A stretch of 11,868 nt of DNA from Verrucomicrobiota bacterium (GCA_005887855.1 VBQB01000109.1:1-11868), one strand, 5' to 3'; counted from the stretch's first letter, positions 1 to 8,601 are shown. The notes: a model not told the origin generated them from the letters alone. Made by a program: numbers and translations.

Positions 1-206
1 GAGCAGTTTCAAATTGCATAGCTAAGGTCGCCCGGAGAGTGGACGACGATGGCAACCTGTTCGCAGGCGAGATCTTTAATCGCCCAGCCACGCGGCGATC
101 ATCCTCGGATACCTGATCATTTTAAGCCATTGATGGAATCTTTGTCCACAGGCAGAAGGGCGAGATTGTGCCGCGGGTCCGCTCAGTCTCGACATGCTAC
201 AGGAGT
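1..206. other. Left-edge stretch with no supported gene
   Basis: These 206 bases lie downstream of the TonB receptor stop codon. On the plus strand one frame is open from the window edge to a TGA at 114-116 (about 37 codons) and could be the end of a gene outside the window, but it matches nothing I recognise. On the minus strand a 39-codon ORF (195 down to 76) begins 11 bases after the receptor stop; it has no recognisable motif and no clear ribosome binding site. I see no convincing rho-independent terminator for the receptor gene here. Confidence 0.4.
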
Positions 207-3200
207 TTAGAAGCGCTTCTTCAGTGCCACATACCAGGTTCGCCCCTTGATATTGGCTGTCTGTTCGTCGTAGCCGTTTTCACCGGCCCCGGCTACGACC
301 CCGGCTACGAATGGCGGTGCCAAGTCGAAGACGTTATTCATCCCAAGGGTGACTGTTGTGCCATTCAGCCACGCTCGCCAACCGCATGCTCTGTATTCCG
401 CAGTAGATACCGGCGCCACCTTTTTGTCCTTGCCCTCCGGCACCTTCGCGTTTTTGCCACCATCTTTGGCATACCCGGGCACTTCATTCTGCGCTGCGGG
501 CGCCGCGAAGTTAAATGTATAATTGAGCATCCAATCCAGCGTGACCCATTCAGGGATCTTGCGACCCTGGCCGTCTTTGGTGAAATCCTTAATATCCCAA
601 TACTGGCCGATGTAGTGCACGATAAAGCCGGTATCGAGTCCACCCAGCAGTGAGCGCGCCGGTCCGTCGTAGAACAAGCTCGCGTACCAGCGATTGTGCG
701 TAAACGAACCACCGCCTGCAGTTCCGAGGAAGCCGCCACCGAACTTGCCGACAACACTGTGTTCCGGTCCACCGACGACCGCCTGGAGCGCCACACGGTC
801 TATATAAGTGCCGTTGAATGTCGCGGTCAGCGTACCCCAGTCACCATGACCCAATCTCGAGGTGTCGAAGGAATAGGCCACCTCATAATCCCAGCCCTCT
901 TGGATGAACCGACCTAGATTTTGTTCCGGAAGGTTGAGAACGACAATCGGGCCAAATGGATCACCCGGGCCGGTTGAGGGGCCGCGTATGACCTGACCGG
1001 GGAATTGGTCTTCGTGGTTTACAAGATACTGCGGATCCAAGATGGCAGTGACGGCGCGAAGATCGATGTGGTAGAAATCGGCCTGCAGCGTCAGGCCCTG
1101 AAGCGGTCTCCACCATTTGCCGGGCGTAACGATCGCACCATAAGTCCATTCATAGGCCGTTTCTGGCTGCAGATTCGGATTACCGCTCAGGCCCGTGCCA
1201 ACGATTGGCGACGTAGCTGGACTCCGCGGATCTGTGACAACGGCATTGTCGACGTGCCCTCCGCGAAACAAATCGCTCAGGGTCGGAGCGTGATACGCTT
1301 CGCTGTAGGTGGCGCGAATGGTCAGAGCCGAGTCGATCGGCTGCCAGCGCACGGAGAACTTCGGCCTTTCGGTGCCACCGAAATCACTGAAGTCGTCAAA
1401 TCGTTCCTGGTAATCTAGTTCCAAGCTGTAAAGAGCGGGAAGGTTCCAGACAGGACTCGTAACAGGGACGCGAACCTCCCAATAGATGGACCAAACGTCC
1501 CGGCTTCCTTTGGTTGACTCAAAGGTGACATTGCCAATGGTGCCGCCGGACGAGATGAGCGAGTCGGGCTGATCGCTGGCGCGTTCGGTGCGATCTTCAC
1601 CGCCAATCGCGAACGAGATCGGGCCCGCCGGGAGATTGAACAGATCGCCGAACAACTTCAAGTCCTCGAGCGTCAACGACGTCGTGCCGAGGTGATGGGT
1701 GCTGACGAATATTTTGTCAATCACCGGGGGCGAGTTCTGGTTGAGGCCGAAGGGATTGAAGGCGGTTGCCGGATTGGTATCGAGCAATGCCTGACGCAAA
1801 GCATCGGTGTCGACATTTCCGCCGTCGCGCTCCACGCGACTATCTTCGCTATAACGGAACGCGGTTTCCCAGTTCCATGTCTTAAAATAATCTCCAAACT
1901 CACCCAAATTACCTTTGAGGCCGCCAGTAAACTCGTAGTTATTCGTCGTAATCTTGAAGGTGCGCGGCCCGGCTTCCAACGCACGGTATCTAACACCGGT
2001 GGTGAACTGAGTGCCGGGAGGTGCAGCACTCGGATCAAATCCTCCGGGCGAGGTGTAATCCGCCACCGTGAATGGATTGAATGGGTTTTGAATGGGTACG
2101 GTGAAGCCAAACCCCGGGGGAGTGAACCCGACGGGGTGCGTCACATCCGTCCATACATCAGATGCAAATTGAACCGGCGCCTGGGCGCCATCCCAGAAAG
2201 TGCGCGCATATTTGAAGTCAGCAAAAAGCTCCAAGTATTGGTCGCAAATTTTGCGGTCGAGCGAGCCATAGAAATAGTCGCGGTCGACCGCGGGGAGTGC
2301 CGGAGTTAGCTCTGCGAAGTTAAAGAGCCGTTGTTCCCGCGGAAGACTAAAAAACGGCACATATTGCGGGTCGCTCGCTACGTTTGGGAATGCGTGCGGC
2401 GTGGGTGTTAGCGCGCCACCATTCAAACTTGGCTGGTAAACAAAGCTGGCGCCCGAGGGGCCCACGTGTCCGGCGAATGCACCGCTGCGGTTATCAAGGC
2501 CGCCAAATCGCGTGAAGTCCGCATTACTAGAGATATCAGCGTCGCGCGAGTAGATGGCGGCTCGATTGTAAAACTCGGCGTAAACTACAATGTCCGTTTT
2601 ATCGTCTCCAGTACCGGCGAGGAGATATCCCCTTTCTTCACCCGCGTCATTGGCAAAGCCAAGATTGGTGTTGCCATAGCTGGCGTAAATTTCGACGCCA
2701 CGAAATCTATGAATTAACCAGACGTTGAAAACTCCGTCGACCGCGTCGGCACCGTAAATAGCGGAAGCGCCGTCTTTCAGAACGTCGATGTGATCGATCA
2801 ACCCGAGCGGAATCGTGTTAAGGTCGACCGTATCACCGGCAAATCCAACCGGCGCGAGACGACGTCCATCCTGCAAGACCAGAGTTTCCTTCGCGAGAAG
2901 ACCGCGCAGGTTGATTTCCACGCGACCATCGCCGAAGGCGAAGGGGGATATGCTTTCATTGATTGCCGCTCCCGTAGCGGCTGGCAACTTCTGGATAAGG
3001 TCAGTGGCGCTACGGACACCGAGTCGAGTGATATCCTCTTTGCGGTAGGTATCGACCGGGTTCGGACCGACTTCTTCTGAAGTCGGGATGTTTGAGCCGG
3101 TCACGATCACCTCGACCGCCGTAACAACGGGCTGGCCAGTTGTCTGCGGTGTGGGTGTGACATCTTGCGCTGACACTGCAATGACCGAAGGAAGGACGCC

Positions 3201-3245
3201 CGCGATGGTCGCGAGACCTAAGCCGGTGTTGGCGCGCTTCTTCAT
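207..3245 (-). CDS. TonB-dependent outer-membrane receptor
   Basis: About 1012 residues, an outer-membrane beta-barrel transporter that would take up a large or scarce substrate using TonB-ExbBD energy; the substrate cannot be told from sequence. The ATG at 3245 is preferred over an in-frame TTG at 3299 because it opens a standard signal peptide (MKKRANTGLGLAT..., cleavage likely after SAQ-preceding Ala26) and has GAGGAA about 10 bases upstream. Residues 44-51 (VEVIVTGS) look like the TonB box and plug start. The plug runs to about residue 195 and includes LRGLLAKETLVLQDGRR and GASAIYGADAVDGVFNV. The rest is barrel, with TonB C-terminal signatures (SEAYHAPTLSDLF, NLQPETAYEWT, NNVFDLAPPF) and a terminal Phe (KKRF) typical of barrel proteins. 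No N-terminal STN signalling domain is present. Two oddities: a Lys/Gly-rich insert at about residues 927-943 and a four-codon duplication at 980-987. It is the last gene of the sigma-kinase-receptor set. Confidence 0.9.
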   Translation of the reverse strand: MKKRANTGLGLATIAGVLPSVIAVSAQDVTPTPQTTGQPVVTAVEVIVTGSNIPTSEEVGPNPVDTYRKEDITRLGVRSATDLIQKLPAATGAAINESISPFAFGDGRVEINLRGLLAKETLVLQDGRRLAPVGFAGDTVDLNTIPLGLIDHIDVLKDGASAIYGADAVDGVFNVWLIHRFRGVEIYASYGNTNLGFANDAGEERGYLLAGTGDDKTDIVVYAEFYNRAAIYSRDADISSNADFTRFGGLDNRSGAFAGHVGPSGASFVYQPSLNGGALTPTPHAFPNVASDPQYVPFFSLPREQRLFNFAELTPALPAVDRDYFYGSLDRKICDQYLELFADFKYARTFWDGAQAPVQFASDVWTDVTHPVGFTPPGFGFTVPIQNPFNPFTVADYTSPGGFDPSAAPPGTQFTTGVRYRALEAGPRTFKITTNNYEFTGGLKGNLGEFGDYFKTWNWETAFRYSEDSRVERDGGNVDTDALRQALLDTNPATAFNPFGLNQNSPPVIDKIFVSTHHLGTTSLTLEDLKLFGDLFNLPAGPISFAIGGEDRTERASDQPDSLISSGGTIGNVTFESTKGSRDVWSIYWEVRVPVTSPVWNLPALYSLELDYQERFDDFSDFGGTERPKFSVRWQPIDSALTIRATYSEAYHAPTLSDLFRGGHVDNAVVTDPRSPATSPIVGTGLSGNPNLQPETAYEWTYGAIVTPGKWWRPLQGLTLQADFYHIDLRAVTAILDPQYLVNHEDQFPGQVIRGPSTGPGDPFGPIVVLNLPEQNLGRFIQEGWDYEVAYSFDTSRLGHGDWGTLTATFNGTYIDRVALQAVVGGPEHSVVGKFGGGFLGTAGGGSFTHNRWYASLFYDGPARSLLGGLDTGFIVHYIGQYWDIKDFTKDGQGRKIPEWVTLDWMLNYTFNFAAPAAQNEVPGYAKDGGKNAKVPEGKDKKVAPVSTAEYRACGWRAWLNGTTVTLGMNNVFDLAPPFVAGVVAGAGENGYDEQTANIKGRTWYVALKKRF
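267..299. repeat. Inverted repeat inside the TonB receptor 3' end
   Basis: GTCGTAGCCG (267-276) and CGGCTACGAC (290-299) are perfect 10-base inverted arms separated by 13 bases, within codons for the receptor's last ~35 residues. The GTAGCCG/CGGCTAC core is the same as in the palindromes around 9303-9367, so this may be an old copy of that repeat family embedded in a coding region. The arms are seen directly; the family link is inference. Confidence 0.55.
287..310. repeat. Tandem 12-base duplication (VAGV/VAGA codons)
   Basis: CCCCGGCTACGA occurs twice head to tail (287-298 and 299-310). In the receptor frame it yields VAGV followed by VAGA at residues 980-987, just after the NNVFDLAPPF motif. 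A 14-base word spanning the second copy (297-310, GACCCCGGCTACGA) also occurs at 9315-9328 in the scpB tail palindrome. Confidence 0.7.
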
Positions 3246-3289
3246 GGCAGCGCATTCCTCTAGTGCGGCTCGCGAGTTTTCCCCCAAGA

Positions 3290-3318
3290 GCTGTAACAAC
3301 CGTTCCAGCGGCTAACAA
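3290..3318 (-). promoter_or_regulatory. Weak candidate promoter for the TonB receptor gene
   Basis: On the minus strand TTGTTA (3318-3313) is followed after 17 bases by TACAGC (3295-3290), 4/6 and 3/6 matches to sigma-70 boxes. It lies in the 120-bp gap between the kinase stop and the receptor ATG, which is longer than usual within an operon. The match is weak, and an ECF-type promoter would look different. Confidence 0.2.
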
Positions 3319-3365
3319 GCTTGCAGCTATGGTTAGAGGGGGGGTTGCGGGTGAAAGGAGCTAGG

Positions 3366-6245
3366 CTAATTCTCGGCTGGAAAGAGTGTTAATAGGTCCG
3401 GCGGATTCGCCCGCGAATCTTGTAATTGGCCGTCGAAGTACACTCGGACAATGAACCCACCGTAACGTCGTCCATCGGCTGAAGGTGTTTGGGTCTTTGG
3501 ACGCACGTAAGTGGCGGCCAGGAACTTCGGAGTCGCGTCCGCCCAATCGCTTGCTGGCGTAAGCCAGTCATAACCGACTCGCGCATCAGTTGGTTTCATT
3601 CTGTTATCTTTCGTTAGGTCGTAGAAGGAGACGATAATCCTGACAGTGTGCCCGTTTTGGGTACCTGGTCGTGGCTTGACTCCAACTTTGAGAGTGAAGT
3701 GACTCTCGGCGTTCGGATCGTTAGTCTTCGATAGAGTTGTTTCCGTGATCGCCAAAATTGAGCGCGAAACGCCGATTCGCCGCAGAAGATGAGGGAAACG
3801 CGCGTCGGAATGGAGCGGACGAAATTCGGGAAGAAACGCGATCCACTGTAGTATTCCCGAGTGCTCAGCAAATGCGCGTTCGAGCCAGCGGAAAGCTTCT
3901 TCTTTGTCGCCAAGGGCGACATAAACTGCGGCAATCACAGGCGCCGAGACGTATCGCTTCTCCCTCGCTTGCAGTAGTTGAGCAAGAACATTTCGCGCCT
4001 CCGTTTGACGACCCATGCGCGTGTAGGTGATGGCAAGCCCGCTGCTGGGGAGATTCGTTGCCGACTGAGATTTTGTGTAGAGCGCGATCGCTTCCGCAAA
4101 ATTGCCCTTCTCGCGATACGCAGCGGCAAGATCCGAATCCAGATAAAAGTAATTTGGGTCGAGCAGAAGCGTCCGCTGCCCCTCACTAATTGCGTCGTCG
4201 ATCTGGTCGTTAGCGAGGTATGCCGCGGTGGCAACGTAGCTGGTGATCGGCGACACCGGATCTAACTTCTTGGCCTCCAAGACAAGTCGAAGACCTTCTT
4301 TCAGCTCGCCGCGGAAGAGCGGGACCAGCGCCGAGAAGAAGTGAGCCGGCGCCGAATTGGGATCGAGCTCAAGCGCGCGCTTCAACTCTGCATCCGCGCC
4401 GGCCAGATCCCAGTCGAGCACCCCTTTCGCCTCACTAAGGTAGCAATGCGCTTCAGCATCTTTCTCGTCGAGCGCAATCGCCTTCAAGGCTGCTTCTTTT
4501 GATGCCGGGTAAGCTTCGAGCGGTTTTACATAGACGTCGGCCAGAAAATACCAAACCTTCGCGATCCCAGTCCAGGCACGCGCAAATGTCGGATCTTTCT
4601 CGAGAGCACGCCGAAAGAAACTGAGAGCCCTCCGCAAATCCTCTTCGCTGCTCCTGTTCGAGAAAAAGAGGCCTTGGAGATAAAGATCGTATACCTCGGT
4701 GTTACGTTGTTCACGGGCGGGAAGCGAAACGGCAAGCTTGATCTTAAGCGCGTCAACAATCGAGCGAGTTATTTCATCTTGCAGCGCAAAGACGTCCTCC
4801 AGCTCGCGGTCAAAAGTTTCCGACCAAAGATGAAAACCGCTGCGCGCATTAATCAATTCGGCGCTAATACGAACGCGGTTACCCTCGCGTCGCAAACTTC
4901 CTTCAAGCACATTCTCAACATTTAGTTTTTTCCCAATCTCACTCGCGCCCGCGCCGCTTTCTTTGAATGAAAATGACGAAGTCCGACCAGTGACACGCAG
5001 CCCATCGACCTTTGCCAGCGCGTGAAGAATTTCCTCGCTTATGCCGTCGCAGAAATATTCCTGATCTTTTGCCTGGCTAAGATCGAGGAATGGTACCACC
5101 GCGATACTTTTTTCTGGAGGATTAAACTGCGGGGCTCGGAAGAGTTCGCCGCGAAACAACCAAATCGCAGCCGCGCCCACAAGGAGACTGGCAGCGCCCG
5201 TTGCCACCAACTTCCGATTCCGCCGCCCCCATTTCCTTCCTCGGGTGAAGATTCCCGTGCGCCGGGCGCGGATTGGCTCGTGCTTTAGCCAACGTTCAAG
5301 ATCTTCGGCGAGCGCGAGGGCCGAAGAGTAACGGCGCTGCGGATCTTTATCGAGGCACTTCAGGCAGATCGTTGCAAGGTCGCGATCTGTTTTTGGATTT
5401 AAGAGGCGCGGCTGCCGCGGCTCGGTGTCCAAAACCAATTGGACCGTTTCATAGGTCGTTCCGCCAGCAAAAGGTGGATGGCCAGTGAGCAGTTGGTAAA
5501 ACACTGCGCCCAGTCCGTAGATATCCGTGGCGCTAGTGACTCGCGCGTTATTTCCCACCGCTTGTTCCGGCGCCATGTAACTGGGAGTGCCCAAAACTTC
5601 CATCGTGCGGGTAACGGTACTCTCTGTTTCGACAAGCCGTGCCAGCCCAAAATCGGTGAGATGTGGTTCGCCCTTTGCGTCGAGCAGGATGTTTCCGGGT
5701 TTGATATCTCGATGGAGGATGCCGCGCTCATGCGCATAATGAACTGTGCGGGCTAGCTTGGCGATCAGTTCCGCTGCGTGACGGATCGGCATCGGTTCGC
5801 GCTTCGCGACGGCATCGAGTTGGCCGCCTTCCACCAGTCCCATGCTGAAATAACAGGCACCATCGCGCTCTCCGACTTCGTAAATCGGGACGATGCACGG
5901 ATGGTTCAGGCTGGCGGCGGCTTCTGCTTCGAGACGAAAGCGTTTCACGTGTGCTTCTGTCGCCCAGTGAGCGAGACCAATCACTTTGAGCGCCACAATC
6001 CGGTTCAGACTTTTTTGTCGTGCTCGATAAACCACGCCCTGGCCACCGCGTCCGATTTCTTCGAGCAATTCGTAATCGCCGAAATCTTTCAACATCCGCG
6101 CGATCGTTGGCTCGGACGCCTCATCGCTTTCGTCATCCAGTGAGGCAAGACCAGTCCGCACCAGGCACACGCTGCAACATCCCTGCGGCGCGTCGGCGAA
6201 CACCGTGGCCCCGCATTTTGGGCAAACTCTGCTGGTGTTTGTCAT
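3366..6245 (-). CDS. Transmembrane Ser/Thr protein kinase, TolB-like + TPR
   Basis: About 959 residues from the ATG at 6245; a GTG at 6299 would add 18 residues, but GGAA six bases upstream and the Cys motif directly after MTNTSRV favour 6245. Order of parts: four-Cys zinc-ribbon-like motif (C8, C11, C24, C27); Hanks-type kinase domain about 58-320 with G-loop GRGGQG (65-70), VALK Lys87, HRDIKPGN (178-185, Asp180), DFG (198-200) and APE (225-227), so it should be active; a basic stretch (RRNRK) then one membrane segment about 346-364; a TolB-like domain from 379 (KSIAVVPFLDLSQ...EYFCDGISEEI); TPR repeats about 508-825; and a separate ~130-residue C-terminal region. By the positive-inside rule the kinase is cytoplasmic and the TolB/TPR half is in the periplasm. 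It follows the sigma factor by 57 bp. Its likely role is phosphorylation-based control of the sigma factor in response to an envelope signal; that role is inferred. Confidence 0.9.
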   Translation of the reverse strand: MTNTSRVCPKCGATVFADAPQGCCSVCLVRTGLASLDDESDEASEPTIARMLKDFGDYELLEEIGRGGQGVVYRARQKSLNRIVALKVIGLAHWATEAHVKRFRLEAEAAASLNHPCIVPIYEVGERDGACYFSMGLVEGGQLDAVAKREPMPIRHAAELIAKLARTVHYAHERGILHRDIKPGNILLDAKGEPHLTDFGLARLVETESTVTRTMEVLGTPSYMAPEQAVGNNARVTSATDIYGLGAVFYQLLTGHPPFAGGTTYETVQLVLDTEPRQPRLLNPKTDRDLATICLKCLDKDPQRRYSSALALAEDLERWLKHEPIRARRTGIFTRGRKWGRRNRKLVATGAASLLVGAAAIWLFRGELFRAPQFNPPEKSIAVVPFLDLSQAKDQEYFCDGISEEILHALAKVDGLRVTGRTSSFSFKESGAGASEIGKKLNVENVLEGSLRREGNRVRISAELINARSGFHLWSETFDRELEDVFALQDEITRSIVDALKIKLAVSLPAREQRNTEVYDLYLQGLFFSNRSSEEDLRRALSFFRRALEKDPTFARAWTGIAKVWYFLADVYVKPLEAYPASKEAALKAIALDEKDAEAHCYLSEAKGVLDWDLAGADAELKRALELDPNSAPAHFFSALVPLFRGELKEGLRLVLEAKKLDPVSPITSYVATAAYLANDQIDDAISEGQRTLLLDPNYFYLDSDLAAAYREKGNFAEAIALYTKSQSATNLPSSGLAITYTRMGRQTEARNVLAQLLQAREKRYVSAPVIAAVYVALGDKEEAFRWLERAFAEHSGILQWIAFLPEFRPLHSDARFPHLLRRIGVSRSILAITETTLSKTNDPNAESHFTLKVGVKPRPGTQNGHTVRIIVSFYDLTKDNRMKPTDARVGYDWLTPASDWADATPKFLAATYVRPKTQTPSADGRRYGGFIVRVYFDGQLQDSRANPPDLLTLFPAEN

Positions 6246-6302
6246 CCTGTTTTCCGGCCGATTTATCGTCCCCATCTGTACTGCCGGAAATTCTTTCACA
6301 GG

Positions 6303-7070
6303 TTACGTTTGTAATACCGCCATGAAATGCCGCAGCTCATCCTCGACATCGTCCGGAACCGCGACGGTGTGGGCGATCTCTTCGTGCAACAATTGTCGAT
6401 AGCGATAGCGCAAGCGGTGAAACGCTTGTTTCACGGCGTTTTCGGTCATTTGCATTTGGGAGGCTATCTCAGCCTGCGAAGGCTGACCGGATTCCCCGGC
6501 GAGCAATTCTTTCAAGCGATCGAATAACGGCAGTTTGCCAGCGGCTTCATATTCGGCTCGGAGCCTTGCGAGGACTTGCTCCAATAATGTTAACGCCCAA
6601 CGACGCTCGTAAATGCGATCCGCGCTCAATTTGTGGGCCGGCTCCTGGTCGGCGCGCTCACGCGCGAGCAAATCCTCCAGCGAAATCAAAGGCCGACCTT
6701 CGCCTCGTTTGACGGTCATTTCGCGATGCCGCGCCTTGGACAGAAAATTCTTGAGCGACGCCAGCAGATAAGAACGCAAACGCCCTCTTTCCTGCCTCAC
6801 AGTTTCGAAGTCCTTCCGTTCGAGCAGCCTCGCAAAAAAAGCTTGAGTGAGATCCTGCGCTTCCTCTGGCTTATAGCCTTCGCGCCTGACGAAGCCGTAC
6901 AGTGGCCACCAGTAGGTTCGGCAGAGTTTTTCCAGCGCCGCCTTAGCCTCCGTCGATTGCCCTTGCGCTGCCAACACTACGCTCCAATGCGTAGTGGCAA
7001 ATGCAACGGCGCCGCTTTGAGTGATTTGACCAGTCGCACTCCCCGACGCCCCGTTATCAACGGCAGGCAC
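6303..7070 (-). CDS. ECF-type RNA polymerase sigma factor
   Basis: About 255 residues from a GTG at 7070. The frame stays open to an ATG at 7208, but those extra 46 residues read like untranslated sequence and would leave only 7 bases to the divergent glmM start, so a start near 7070 is chosen; no strong ribosome binding site marks it. The FATTHWSVVLAA motif (24-35), LCRTYWWPLYGFVRR and EEAQDLTQAFFARLLE (69-84) form sigma region 2. A C-terminal helix-turn-helix (SQAEIASQMQMTENAVKQAF, about residues 197-216) is region 4. A linker of about 80 residues between them is longer than in minimal ECF factors. This type is common in Verrucomicrobiota and Planctomycetes, often beside Ser/Thr kinases, as here. 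It would direct RNA polymerase to a small regulon, possibly including the downstream receptor; the target promoters are unknown. Confidence 0.88.
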   Translation of the reverse strand: MPAVDNGASGSATGQITQSGAVAFATTHWSVVLAAQGQSTEAKAALEKLCRTYWWPLYGFVRREGYKPEEAQDLTQAFFARLLERKDFETVRQERGRLRSYLLASLKNFLSKARHREMTVKRGEGRPLISLEDLLARERADQEPAHKLSADRIYERRWALTLLEQVLARLRAEYEAAGKLPLFDRLKELLAGESGQPSQAEIASQMQMTENAVKQAFHRLRYRYRQLLHEEIAHTVAVPDDVEDELRHFMAVLQT

Positions 7071-7215
7071 GCTACAATTCAAGTAAAAAGTCGTACGAAA
7101 ATCAAGCCTCCATCTCAACGGCAAGCCTTTCGCTGGACATGACAGAAAAGAGAAATGCCTAAAAGTCGGGCGAAATTTCCGTTTACGAACTACGTTCGAG
7201 CGTTTCAATTACGCC
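7071..7215. promoter_or_regulatory. Divergent gap between sigma factor and glmM
   Basis: This 145-bp stretch separates two start codons that point away from each other, so it should hold promoters for both the sigma-kinase-receptor set and glmM. It is more AT-rich than the flanking genes. I found no pair of boxes good enough to place either promoter. A short CGAAC-TAC-GTTCG palindrome sits at 7186-7198. Confidence 0.4.
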
Positions 7216-8601
7216 GTGACCCAGCAGAAGAAAATTTTCGGAACTGACGGCGTCCGCGGCGTTGCCAATGTGGAGCCGGTCACGGCGGAGACATCTCTGA
7301 AACTGGGTCGCGCCGCCGCACACGTTTTCACTCAGCTGAATCCGCGCAAGAACCCGGAGGGGACACGTGCCAAAATCGTCCTTGGCAAGGACACGCGTCT
7401 TTCGGGGTACATGCTCGAAAACGCGCTCGTCGCCGGAATCACCTCGCTCGGGGTAGATGTTCTCATCATCGGTCCGCTGCCGACGCCCGGTGTGGCTTAC
7501 ATCACGCGATCGCTGCGTGCCGATGCCGGCATCATTCTCTCCGCTTCGCACAATTCGTACGAAGATAATGGCATCAAATTTTTCCGGCACGACGGCTACA
7601 AGCTGGACGATCAGGTGGAAGAACAGATCGAGCAGCTTGTTTTTGCCGGAGAAATCGATTCCATTCGGCCGACTGCCGGAAACATCGGGCGCGCCGCGCG
7701 GATTGATGACGCCCTTGGCCGTTACGTTGAATTTGCCAAAGCGAGTTTCCCTCGCGGTATGTCGCTCGAGCAAATGCGCGTCGCTGTCGATGTGGCGAAC
7801 GGCGCCGCCTACAAATCGACGCCATGCATTTTGCGCGAACTCGGGGCGGAGGTAACCGTCGCGCACAACGAACCGAACGGCACGAACATCAACGCGCAAT
7901 GCGGTAGCACTCACCCCGAGGAAATTCAGCGTCTGGTTAGGGAAACCGGCGCGGACGTTGGCATCACGCATGATGGCGACGCCGACCGTGTGCTGCTTTG
8001 CGATGAAAATGGCGAGATGGTCGATGGTGACGAGATTCTCGCCATGGCGTCTGTCGATCTTTTGCGTGCCGATCGACTTGAGCAGGGCACGGTTGTCGCC
8101 ACGGTCATGAGCAACTTCGGTCTCGATGAAACGGTCGCTGCGCATGGCGGAAAGGTGGTGCGCACCAGAGTGGGCGATCGCTACGTCATTGAAGAAATGA
8201 TGAAACAAAAGCTCAACCTCGGCGGCGAGCAGAGCGGCCACGTCATTTTCCGCGATTTCACCACCACCGGCGACGGAATTATCAGTGCGCTCCAGATTCT
8301 GCGGATCATGCACCAGACCGGTCAACCGTTGAGCAAATTGAAGAGATGTTTAAAAAAATATCCGCAGGCCCAACGTAACTTGGTCGTGAAGGAAAAACCA
8401 CCGCTCGCGGAGCTTTCGGCTGTGATGAAACTGATAAGCGAAGCAGAAAAAGAACTTTCCGGAAAGGGTCGCGTGCTCCTTCGCTATTCCGGCACCGAGC
8501 CAAAAATTCGCTTGCTCATTGAAGGCCAGGAATTGGAGAAGATCGACAAGCAAGCGAACCGTATCGCGGACGCAATTCAGAGTGCGATCGGAGCGAATTG
8601 A
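7216..8601 (+). CDS. glmM: Phosphoglucosamine mutase
   Basis: 461 residues, close to the usual ~450 for GlmM. It interconverts glucosamine-6-phosphate and glucosamine-1-phosphate in the cytoplasm, the step before GlmU makes UDP-GlcNAc for peptidoglycan and LPS. The GTG at 7216 is chosen because the family's N-terminal KIFGTDGVRGVAN motif follows at once. Active-site phosphoserine is Ser111 in ILSASHNSYEDNG; the metal site is D253-G-D-A-D-R258; the sugar loop is GGEQSGH (336-342); the phosphate-binding loop is RYSGTEPKIR (423-432). All key parts are present. Closely related phosphomannomutases share the fold, but FGTDGVRG and GGEQSGH support GlmM. No clear Shine-Dalgarno precedes the GTG. A two-hairpin repeat follows the stop, then scpB. 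Confidence 0.96.
   Translation: MTQQKKIFGTDGVRGVANVEPVTAETSLKLGRAAAHVFTQLNPRKNPEGTRAKIVLGKDTRLSGYMLENALVAGITSLGVDVLIIGPLPTPGVAYITRSLRADAGIILSASHNSYEDNGIKFFRHDGYKLDDQVEEQIEQLVFAGEIDSIRPTAGNIGRAARIDDALGRYVEFAKASFPRGMSLEQMRVAVDVANGAAYKSTPCILRELGAEVTVAHNEPNGTNINAQCGSTHPEEIQRLVRETGADVGITHDGDADRVLLCDENGEMVDGDEILAMASVDLLRADRLEQGTVVATVMSNFGLDETVAAHGGKVVRTRVGDRYVIEEMMKQKLNLGGEQSGHVIFRDFTTTGDGIISALQILRIMHQTGQPLSKLKRCLKKYPQAQRNLVVKEKPPLAELSAVMKLISEAEKELSGKGRVLLRYSGTEPKIRLLIEGQELEKIDKQANRIADAIQSAIGAN

Noticed and set aside
76..195. 39-codon minus-strand ORF after the receptor gene
   Set aside because: Short, no clear ribosome binding site, no recognisable motif; not enough to call a gene.
1692..2309. 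205-codon plus-strand frame within the TonB receptor gene
   Set aside because: It lies fully opposite well-supported receptor coding sequence and shows no recognisable motif.
3246..3299. TTG start giving the TonB receptor 18 extra residues
   Set aside because: It would bury the signal peptide; the ATG at 3245 has a Shine-Dalgarno-like GAGGAA and a clean signal sequence.
7186..7198. CGAAC-TAC-GTTCG palindrome as an operator upstream of glmM
   Set aside because: Five-base arms are expected by chance in a window of this size, and there is no second copy near a promoter.
7071..7208. N-terminal 46-residue extension of the sigma factor
   Set aside because: Composition is unlike the sigma family N-terminus, and it would leave 7 bases to the divergent glmM start; a GTG at 7070 is a better start.
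7183..8325. Long minus-strand open frame (380 codons) opposite glmM
   Set aside because: glmM has all its catalytic motifs in the plus frame; the antisense translation shows no domain and is a by-product of GC-rich codon use.
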